Assembly: GCA_046704745.1 (NCBI GenBank)
Contig: JBJKRL010000024.1
Span: forward strand, 62,001 to 126,000
Length of the DNA stretch: 64,000 bases
Source: CAWGGS01 sp046704745
GTDB taxonomy: Bacteria > Desulfobacterota > Desulfobulbia > Desulfobulbales > Desulfocapsaceae
Direction: 5' to 3'
Below are positions 25,606 to 32,967 of the stretch, piece by piece (the first letter of the stretch is position 1; every line of letters starts with the position of its first letter). Both the position numbers and the translations under genes were made by a program. The notes under the pieces are model-generated. The model made no database searches and was not told where the DNA came from. It saw nothing but the letters and a program-made list of their open reading frames with translations.

Positions 25606-26535
25606 ATGACTATTTGTGTAGTTGGCCATTCCAACCCAGATACCGATTCCGTGACTTCGGCAATTGCTTTGGCTGTACTCATGAAGGCTCAGGGTGCCGA
25701 TGTGAAGGCGTGTATGCAGACTAACGCTGCAGGTTTAAATCCAGAGTCCAAGATGGTCCTTGACAAATTTGGTCTTCAGACTCCTGAAGAGCTTAAGGAT
25801 GCAGCAGGTAAACAAGTCGCATTGGTGGATTTCAGTGATATAGCACAGGCTCCTGCCAATATTACCAATGCAGAGGTGGTTACAATTGTCGATCATCATA
25901 AAATCGGAGATATCACCACTAACAATCCCATTCTTTTCAGATGTGAACCTGTCGGATGTACCGGAACCGTATTAAACAAAATGTTCAAGGATGCCGGTGT
26001 TAAGATTCCCAAAAATGTTGCCGGTGGTATGCTGGCTGCAATTTTAAGTGATACTGTAAACTTCAAATCTCCCACCTGTACTCCCGATGACAAGGCTGCA
26101 GTTGCCGACTTGAAAGTGGTTGCGGGCATTGCGGATACCGATGCGCTTTTCATGGAAATGCTCAAGGCCAAATCCTCGGTAGCCGGTGTTCCTGCCAAAG
26201 ACCTGCTCTTCCGTGATTACAAAGATTTTGATATGAAGGGGAACAAGGTTGGCGTCGGTCAACTTGAGCTGGCTGCACTTGATCAAGTTGCAGATATTCG
26301 TGATGCTCTCATAAAAGAGATGGAGAAGGTCAAAGCAGATGGTCGTCATTCCGTGCTGCTTATGCTCACCGATGTTGTTAAAGAAGGGACCGATCTTGTA
26401 GTAATTTCAGATGATCCCGCACTGATAGAGAGTGCCTTCAATGCAAAACTTTCAGGAACATCCATGTGGATTGACGGAATGATGAGCCGCAAGAAACAGA
26501 CCGTTCCCAATCTGCAAAAAGCATTTGGCTGCTAA
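25606..26535 (+). CDS. ppaC: Manganese-dependent inorganic pyrophosphatase (family II)
   Basis: Hydrolyses pyrophosphate to phosphate, pulling biosynthetic and sulfate-activation reactions forward; the latter matters in sulfate reducers (inference). A 309-residue DHH/DHHA2 enzyme: VGHSNPDTDS (His8, Asp12, Asp14), VDFSD (Asp75), DHHKIGD (96-102; Asp96, His97, His98), and C-terminal SRKKQ (the SRKKQ signature that binds pyrophosphate). Start ATG 25606 has GGAGGG about 8 nt upstream. A very strong terminator follows the gene. Confidence 0.97.
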   Translation: MTICVVGHSNPDTDSVTSAIALAVLMKAQGADVKACMQTNAAGLNPESKMVLDKFGLQTPEELKDAAGKQVALVDFSDIAQAPANITNAEVVTIVDHHKIGDITTNNPILFRCEPVGCTGTVLNKMFKDAGVKIPKNVAGGMLAAILSDTVNFKSPTCTPDDKAAVADLKVVAGIADTDALFMEMLKAKSSVAGVPAKDLLFRDYKDFDMKGNKVGVGQLELAALDQVADIRDALIKEMEKVKADGRHSVLLMLTDVVKEGTDLVVISDDPALIESAFNAKLSGTSMWIDGMMSRKKQTVPNLQKAFGC

Positions 26536-26582
26536 TAAGAAGCTGCCTGGTAAAACGAACCTCCGTTGATAGGAGGAGAACG

Positions 26583-26624
26583 AAACCGGCCGGATCGGGT
26601 TAGACCGATCCGGCCGGTTTTTTT
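26583..26624 (+). terminator. Strong Rho-independent terminator after ppaC
   Basis: AAACCGGCCGGATCGG pairs perfectly with CCGATCCGGCCGGTTT (6-nt loop) and is followed by TTTT, giving a run of seven T. It probably also insulates the convergent cytochrome gene. Confidence 0.95.
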
Positions 26625-26658
26625 GTTTGAGGACGTACTGGTCAGGAAAGTAATCGTT

Positions 26659-28113
26659 TTAGCCGGCAGGACACTGTATCTGTTTTAACTTTTTCACATA
26701 GTCAAAATTGGGATCCCTTTGCTTCGTATGACAATGAAGACAGATTTTTTGCGAAGGTCTGCGTATGAGTTTGTTCTTTTCGGGATTATCCGCATGTGCA
26801 CTGCCTGCACCATGGCAAACTTCACAGCCAACGGTTTGCATAGAGGGTGAAAGTGAGAGAAGAATGGAAGCTTCTTCAGGAGGTTTTAAGAAGAGATTTT
26901 CTCTATGGGTTACATGGCATGGGAGGCATTCCAGATTCTTGTTCTGACTAATTTTGACAAGTGATGTGTAAGCCCGGGCATGACGAGTTGTATTCCAGAA
27001 GGCAGTTTGTTTTTGATGGCAGGCTTCGCATCGGTTAAATCCGGTAAACGAGATAATAGGTTGCTTTCCTGTGACGGATTCTTGATCTTTTGCTGTGATC
27101 ACATGCCGGTTTATCGAATTTAAATCTCTTATATTTTCTTTTATCTGCGTGACAATCCTTTCAACATGGGGATCGTAGGGCAAAGAACTTGTCAGAGCAA
27201 TAAATCTTGAAGAAAAGGTTGATGATGTGGAAATCGTATTTTGGTCCATTGTCCAACCACCTGTCCTTCCCCAGGATATTTTTATAAATCCAAGATACTT
27301 TCCCCTGCTGCCTGTTTGAGTGATAAGGGTTTTGTGATGTATGACAGGGCTCAAATTACCGTATCGTGTATCTGCTGCAATAATCATATCAATTCCCGGA
27401 CATTCTTTGGCAATAAGATAATTATCAGCATTGGCCAAATTTGAAAGCAGGATGATATGGTCGCATTTTTTTGTAAGCGTTTGCACTAGCGGGGGGAGAA
27501 CATCTTGCCAATCGGCAAAATGCAGATTAGGTGGCAAGGATGCAGAAGGATTTGTCAGACCTATGATGCCGATTTTAACCCCTCCTATTTCCTTGATTAT
27601 AAAAGGAGAGAAAACAGAAGCATTATCTGCATAATAGATATTGGCTGATATCCAGGGAAAGGTTTGGCCATCGCTTTTTTCTATAAAGTCGACACCTGCA
27701 GAAAGGTCGTAAGGGCCGACAGCTACGGCATCATAGTTCATTTTCGAGTATGCCTTGAGTAATCCTTTGGCGGTGATTTCTTCCTGGGAAGCGACAATTG
27801 GAACCGCAAGACGTTGAAAGAGGAGATTCCCGGAATCTACAACGAGTAGTGGAGCCTGGTTATTTTTGAAATAATTTATTTGGAATGCCTTTCTGGACAG
27901 ACCGCCCAATTGGTGGGCTATTCAACCGCAGGGAGCGGTTTCTCCCTTTGTATTTCCCGAAAACAATATATTTGTTTCATTTCCAGCAGATACGGAAGGA
28001 GGATAGAAAATGACCAGCAGCAAAATAAGAAAGGAGTAATTGAAAAATTTCAAGGAAGCTTTCCTCCCCGTTGGTCTTGTCGCAATAAGGTGTTGTATTT
28101 TTGAAAAGGGCAT
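26659..28113 (-). CDS. Exported tetraheme cytochrome c with degenerate metallophosphatase domain; predicted selenoprotein (UGA at 27922-27924)
   Basis: Read through one in-frame UGA, the gene encodes 484 residues. An N-terminal signal sequence (FFNYSFLILLLVIFYPPSVSAG, about 23-44) is followed by a UshA/5'-nucleotidase-like domain beginning ILFSGNTKGETAPCG-U-IAHQLGGLSRKA (Sec64). The family residues I recall are PCGC at this point, so UGA replaces a Cys codon. The metal ligands look degenerate: GNTKG, DSGN and GPYD in place of NDxHG, DxGD and GNHE. Four CxxCH heme sites follow: CEACH, CLPCH, CEVCH and CLHCH. Split at the UGA, the downstream part has no signal peptide although heme attachment is periplasmic. 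Start ATG 28113 is chosen; TTG 28128 is possible. Redox role is likely; its substrate is unknown. Confidence 0.8.
27894..27908 (-). promoter_or_regulatory. Candidate bacterial SECIS hairpin
   Basis: On the minus strand, TGGGC-GGTCT-GTCCA forms a 5-bp stem (one G-U pair) with loop GGUCU, beginning 13 nt after the UGA; the loop itself starts 18 nt after it. As I recall, the E. coli fdhF SECIS has the same GGUCU loop at the same 18-nt distance. It lies within the coding region, as bacterial SECIS elements do. Confidence 0.7.
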
Positions 28114-28535
28114 TTGATCTAATTTCAATAGTTGGTGTACAGTTTGTATTTTTCGCTTTCTTCTCTCTATATTTCAGTGCGAGATTTGGGTGTAGAGCTC
28201 AAGAGAGGTTTAAGGAAAATATTCATAATTTTAAATCTCATATGCTATATTGATACAATTAGTACCAAGATATTGCGAATTGTTTTTTGCCGGGATCGTA
28301 AAAACTGTTGCCCCGAAGTCTCTTTACGCCCACTTATCTGATTTATTATTGCAAATATTTATAGGAAAAGTGTACAGTTACTGTCCAGAATTATAAGAAA
28401 AAAGGTGTATTGAGAATGGAGTTTTTGATGGCGCCTTTCTTAACTAAGGTTTTTGGGGGATAGTTATATTGAAAATCATCTTTTTTGCCCAGGTTCTAAT
28501 ACTTCCTCATCATGAGGATAGAGGTTGTTGCACGC
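28114..28535. other. Intergenic region between the cytochrome gene and the cyclase gene
   Basis: About 420 bp, AT-rich, divergent. No convincing gene, RNA motif or terminator was seen. Open frames here are short and without recognisable motifs. Confidence 0.4.
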
Positions 28536-30119
28536 ATGAAAAAAGAAAAAGTCCGTTCTTCGGCCAGAAAGATACTGGTTGTCGATAATGAAACATCGAT
28601 TACGGATATGATCCGAACAGATCTTTCAAAACTGGGGCACATGGTCTATTGTGCATGTGATGGAGAACAAGCAGTTGAGTTGGCTAGCAAAATCCATTTC
28701 GATATGGCAGTGATCAGTGGCCTTCTCCCTGGCATGAACGGGGTTGAAACCTTCCTCGTTATTAAAAAAGCAGAACCGAACATGACGGGTATCATGGTCC
28801 TAGAAAATCCAGACCTTGAAAGTGTTGTCGATGCAATGAACAAAGGTTTCAGTGGTGTGGTCGAAAAACCTTTAGAAACGAATAAACTGATTGAAATAGT
28901 AGAAGAATATTTAAAAATAGCCAGAGTAAAAGAGGAAAATTCACGGTTAAAAACACTACGCCCTATTTATAAGCTCGGTGAGAAATTTATGACGGTCACC
29001 ACTGAGGAGCAGGTCTATAATGAACTCCTTGAGGTGATTATCCAGCATGTTAAAGTTCCATCAGTCTCGCTGATGATGTTTGATGAGCAGAGCCAACGGC
29101 TTCAGGTGGTGGCATCTCGCGGAATGGATGAAGATCTGATTAGAAAAATAAGCATAAAACCGGGGGAACAGATTGCCGGTTGGGTATATGAAAGTGGTAG
29201 ACCGGTTATTCTTAATAAATTAACCCAGCACCATTCCCCGTTTTCAAGATTGCTGAAAAGAGATGATATCTCTGCATCCATTTCGTTTCCTTTGGTTTCA
29301 AGAGGGACAGTCATGGGTGTTATTAACATTAGTCAAACTGAAAAAGGTGTAGAGTACAGTCAAGCAGATATTGAAATGCTTTCCATCATTGCAGGGCAGG
29401 CAGTCATGGCACTTGAGCATGTTGCCGCTTTTAAGGCGAAAGAGAATAACATTCGCATGCGGGCAATGCTTGAACAGTTTGTTGCCCCGGAAGTCGCCGG
29501 GTTGTTGATGGAGAACGAACAAAATTTGATGGATGTGGGAGGGGTTCAGGAAATTACAGTTCTTTTTGCCGATATACGCAATTTCACTTTGCTTGTACAA
29601 CACCTTCCTCTTGAAAATTTACGTATTTTTCTCAATTCTTTTTTCGATATTTTCTCCAATGTTGTCTTTTCTTGGAAAGGCACTCTTGATAAATTCATGG
29701 GAGATGCTGTTCTAGCAATTTTCGGTGCCCCTATTGCATTGGATAATGCTAATTACTCAGCTGTCTCAGCTGCTGTTGAGATTTTACTGGAGTTTGAGAA
29801 TCTACGAAAACAATGGATGTCCACATCTTCCTTGTTTGAAAATATTGGCTTAGGCATCGGAATGAGTCGAGGAGTGATGTTTTTGGGAAATGTTGGCTCC
29901 ACACGCCGCCTTGACTATACAGTTATCGGTACAGATGTCAACATCGCCCAACGTCTCGCCTCAGAAGCCAAATCAGGACAAATTCTTATTTCAGGATCTG
30001 TGTGTGATGGAATAGGTGATTCTTTTCCTTTAAAGGAAGAGAAGGCAAGAGTTTTAAAGGGGATTGAAAAAGAAATGTTATTTTTTTCTTTGATACCTAA
30101 AACATCTCGAAAAAGGTAA
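28536..30119 (+). CDS. Adenylate/guanylate cyclase with degenerate receiver and GAF domains
   Basis: A 527-residue cytoplasmic cyclase. Residues about 10-125 form a response-regulator receiver. Here the acceptor position reads VISGLLPGMNG (Ser61 instead of Asp), while the conserved Lys111 in VVEKPLE is kept. A GAF domain (about 145-300) follows. The class III cyclase domain (about 335-510) has TVLFADIRNFT (metal Asp), LDKFMGDAVLAIFGAP (substrate Lys and metal Asp), and DYTVIGTDVNIAQRL (transition-state Asn/Arg; GTDVN replaces the usual GDTVN). cAMP is the likely product, but base specificity is unproven. Start ATG 28536 gives MKKEKVRSS; ATG 28512 is an alternative. Confidence 0.88.
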   Translation: MKKEKVRSSARKILVVDNETSITDMIRTDLSKLGHMVYCACDGEQAVELASKIHFDMAVISGLLPGMNGVETFLVIKKAEPNMTGIMVLENPDLESVVDAMNKGFSGVVEKPLETNKLIEIVEEYLKIARVKEENSRLKTLRPIYKLGEKFMTVTTEEQVYNELLEVIIQHVKVPSVSLMMFDEQSQRLQVVASRGMDEDLIRKISIKPGEQIAGWVYESGRPVILNKLTQHHSPFSRLLKRDDISASISFPLVSRGTVMGVINISQTEKGVEYSQADIEMLSIIAGQAVMALEHVAAFKAKENNIRMRAMLEQFVAPEVAGLLMENEQNLMDVGGVQEITVLFADIRNFTLLVQHLPLENLRIFLNSFFDIFSNVVFSWKGTLDKFMGDAVLAIFGAPIALDNANYSAVSAAVEILLEFENLRKQWMSTSSLFENIGLGIGMSRGVMFLGNVGSTRRLDYTVIGTDVNIAQRLASEAKSGQILISGSVCDGIGDSFPLKEEKARVLKGIEKEMLFFSLIPKTSRKR

Positions 30120-30149
30120 GCCATATCCAAAAACAGCAAGGTAGGAACT

Positions 30150-30413
30150 TCAGATAGTTGAGCTAAGGTGTCTCTTGCGTCTTTCGATCCTATAAAGTAA
30201 TTCTCCAATGGTAACCTGATCCTCGTTCCCAATCTGTCGTCCACGGCGTAGCTCGACGACGCCGTTGACTGAAACCTTCCCGTTTTGAATCATTTTTTTG
30301 GCTTCCAATCCATTTTCCGCAATACCGGCATATTTGAGGAATTGGCCAAGACGTATGGGAAGATCAGTGATTTTAACATGGATATTTTTTAAGGATGATG
30401 TAGAGGATATCAT
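30150..30413 (-). CDS. Small S4-domain RNA-binding protein (YbcJ-like)
   Basis: 87 residues, almost entirely an S4 domain: IRLGQFLKYAGIAENGLEAKKMIQNGKVSVNGVVELRRGRQI. S4 proteins bind structured RNA, often in ribosomes; the YbcJ group is of unknown function. It is convergent with the cyclase gene (30 bp between stops) and stands alone. Confidence 0.85.
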   Translation of the reverse strand: MISSTSSLKNIHVKITDLPIRLGQFLKYAGIAENGLEAKKMIQNGKVSVNGVVELRRGRQIGNEDQVTIGELLYRIERRKRHLSSTI

Positions 30414-30544
30414 TGGTTTCGGATCACGTGATAAAGGTTTATAATAGCGGCATCATATGCCTTCACTTGTAAATATGTTTCCCTCTTGAGATGAGATAGT
30501 AAAATATTTCTATTAATTAATCGATTTTTTTATGAGGTTTGGAC

Positions 30545-32011
30545 GTGAAATTATCTGATCCTGCACTATTTAGGCAGGCTTGCTATATTAATGGTGAATG
30601 GGTTTCCGGTTCGGTGACGATAGAGGTTAAAAATCCCGCAGACAATACTATGATTGGTACTGTCCCTTCGCTTGGAAAATCCGAAGTACAGAAAGCTCTC
30701 AAACATGCAAAGAGTGCCTTTGAGGTCTGGAGGGAGACGACGGCCGAAAAAAGATCGCGAATTCTTAAAAAATGGTTTGAACTGATATGTAAAAACAAAG
30801 AAGATCTTGCCTATATTATCACCTGTGAACAGGGAAAGCCTCTTTCAGAAGCTGTGATAGAAATTCAATCAGCGGCTGCCTATATTGAATGGTTTGCAGA
30901 GGAAGCGAAACGGGTGTATGGAGATACAATTCCCATGTCACAGGAGGATAAGCGTATCATTGTCTTAAAAGAACCGGTGGGGCTTTGCGCTGCTATCACA
31001 CCTTGGAATTTCCCTTCATCAATGGTTACCAGAAAGTCAGCTCCTGCCCTTGCTGCAGGTTGCGCCATTGTGGTTAAACCTTCAGAGCTTACACCTTATT
31101 CAGCTTTGGCCCTGGCAGAACTTGGCGATCGTGCCGGATTGCCGCCAGGGGTATTTAATGTAGTAACCGGTCAGGCTGAAGAAATAGTTTCAGAATTGAC
31201 GACAAATGCTGATATTCGGAAAGTAAGTTTTTCAGGATCTACCGAAGTTGGAAAACATATTATGCGTGAGTGCTCCGAAAGTTTAAAAAAGGTATCGCTG
31301 GAACTTGGAGGACATGCTCCGTTTATCGTATTCGAAGATGCCGATGTGGATTTGGCTGTGGCAGATGCAATTTCTTCCAAGTTTAGAAATTCCGGGCAAA
31401 CGTGTGTCTGTGCCAATCGCTTCTTTGTTCAAGACGGTATATATGAAGAGTTTGTAAAAAAATTTATTCAAGGAATTAAAAATCAGCTAATTATTGGTTC
31501 CGGCTTTGTTCCCGGCAATAATCTGGGTCCGTTGATTGATATTAAAGCCATTGAAAAAATTGAGGATCAAATCAAAGATGCCACAACCAACGGCGCGAAG
31601 ATTGCCATTGGAGGAAAGAGAATCGGCAAAAGAGGGTTTTTCTTTGAACCCACAGTCCTTCTTGAAGTGACGCCAAAAATGAAAATAGCTCAAGAAGAAA
31701 CCTTTGGTCCTATTGCACCTATTTTTCGTTTTACGACTGAAGCCGAGGCCCTTCGGTTGGCCAACGACTCAGAATACGGCCTGTCTGCGTATTTTTATAG
31801 CAGAGATATATCGAGAGCCTGGCGAATAACGGAATCGCTTGAATATGGTATGGTCGGTGTAAATACTGCCAGACTTTCTTCGGAGGCGGCTCCGTTTGGG
31901 GGAATGAAGAAGTCAGGAATGGGGCGGGAAGGGTCGAAATATGGTATGGATGACTACTTGGAAATAAAATACATGTGCATCGGTAACATTAGAGAAAATT
32001 CTCGACATTAA
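30545..32011 (+). CDS. gabD: Succinate-semialdehyde dehydrogenase-type aldehyde dehydrogenase
   Basis: A 488-residue cytoplasmic aldehyde dehydrogenase of the GabD group, oxidising succinate semialdehyde to succinate with NAD(P). Motifs: TPWNFPSSMVTRKSAPALAAGC (cofactor), KPSELTPYSA, FSGSTEVGK, ELGGHAPFIVFEDADVD (catalytic Glu), and NSGQTCVCANRF with the nucleophile Cys. KPSE-type residues favour NADP. The start is GTG 30545 with GAGG (30534-30537) 7 nt upstream. No GABA transaminase adjoins it, so the physiological aldehyde is inferred. Confidence 0.9.
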   Translation: MKLSDPALFRQACYINGEWVSGSVTIEVKNPADNTMIGTVPSLGKSEVQKALKHAKSAFEVWRETTAEKRSRILKKWFELICKNKEDLAYIITCEQGKPLSEAVIEIQSAAAYIEWFAEEAKRVYGDTIPMSQEDKRIIVLKEPVGLCAAITPWNFPSSMVTRKSAPALAAGCAIVVKPSELTPYSALALAELGDRAGLPPGVFNVVTGQAEEIVSELTTNADIRKVSFSGSTEVGKHIMRECSESLKKVSLELGGHAPFIVFEDADVDLAVADAISSKFRNSGQTCVCANRFFVQDGIYEEFVKKFIQGIKNQLIIGSGFVPGNNLGPLIDIKAIEKIEDQIKDATTNGAKIAIGGKRIGKRGFFFEPTVLLEVTPKMKIAQEETFGPIAPIFRFTTEAEALRLANDSEYGLSAYFYSRDISRAWRITESLEYGMVGVNTARLSSEAAPFGGMKKSGMGREGSKYGMDDYLEIKYMCIGNIRENSRH

Positions 32012-32251
32012 AAGAAAAGTAAACTATTTATCAGGTATGGGGAGAAGGTACTGCTTGTTTATGTTGGGTGAGGCCCAGAATCCATCTGTAGAAATCGACC
32101 ATGGCGTTTTATTCCGAAACTTGACAACAGCAACAGAGAAAAGATCGGAAAACTGTCACTGTACGGGCGTCTCATTACAACCTGTCGAACTTTTGTTGTT
32201 TTATTTTGCTTAAGAAGCCATGTCATATTAAAAAATTTTGGAGGAAGAGAT

Positions 32252-32737
32252 ATGAGTAAAACTACAGAAAAATTCCGCTTGCTTTTAATGGTTTTGATTG
32301 TTTGTGCTTTGTTCCTTTTTTCCGGATGTGCAAACAAGCCGACTACTTCCCAGGTTGATCTGCCGATAGTGTCTGCAACAGTTGACAATAATTCAGATAT
32401 TGAACTTCCTTCGGATATGAAGTTGGATCGTGATGAAAGTATTGCGATTAAAACCGATTCTTTTCGAGGTGGCATTATACATTACAGCGGCAGAGTTGAG
32501 ATCAATTCGCTGAAGGATTTTATACTCAGCTCAATGAAAAATCATGGATGGAAGTTAGCAGGCGAGGCTTCTTATAAAAAGATATTGCTGGCATTTACCA
32601 AACCGAATAAAACCTGTATGGTCGTTATTGCTGAGGGCTTTGGCGGTCCTTTGGGAAATACTGCTGTGACGCTTTATATTACTGTTGATACTACTGCCGC
32701 CAAAGGGTTGAATCCTTTTGGTGAACCGACGAAGTAA
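32252..32737 (+). CDS. Lipoprotein of unknown function
   Basis: 161 residues with a signal peptide and lipobox LFLFSGC (Cys24 or so), hence membrane-anchored. The rest contains a DSFRGGIIHYSGRVEINSLKDFILSSMKNHGWKL segment of a conserved, uncharacterised domain found in other deltaproteobacterial lipoproteins. GGAGG is about 7 nt upstream of ATG 32252. It is followed by a strong terminator. I do not recognise a specific function. Confidence 0.75.
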   Translation: MSKTTEKFRLLLMVLIVCALFLFSGCANKPTTSQVDLPIVSATVDNNSDIELPSDMKLDRDESIAIKTDSFRGGIIHYSGRVEINSLKDFILSSMKNHGWKLAGEASYKKILLAFTKPNKTCMVVIAEGFGGPLGNTAVTLYITVDTTAAKGLNPFGEPTK

Positions 32738-32786
32738 TCTTGGACGGTGGGTATCAGAAAAATCTAGATCGTGATTTAGAATAGAA

Positions 32787-32829
32787 AAATAAGAAAAGGC
32801 TGCTGATTTACCAGCAGCCTTTTCTTATT
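32787..32829 (+). terminator. Rho-independent terminator after the lipoprotein gene
   Basis: AAGAAAAGGCTGCTG pairs perfectly with CAGCAGCCTTTTCTT around a 6-nt loop, with T-rich sequence on both sides, so it may act in both directions. Confidence 0.9.
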
Positions 32830-32967
32830 AGTATACAGTCAGTTAATGAACAAAGAGTTTTGTGTATTGCAAGAATTGAGATATAGTCAGAATACAAACA
32901 TTTTGGTAAGGGAAAAACAGTAACGATAACCGTTCCATGATAAAATTGTTTCGATTGTAATGGTGTT

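Noticed and set aside
26659..27909. Calling only the downstream frame as a complete cytochrome gene from ATG 27909
   Set aside because: It would have no signal peptide and would lose the PCG motif; the in-frame UGA with SECIS-like hairpin explains the data better.
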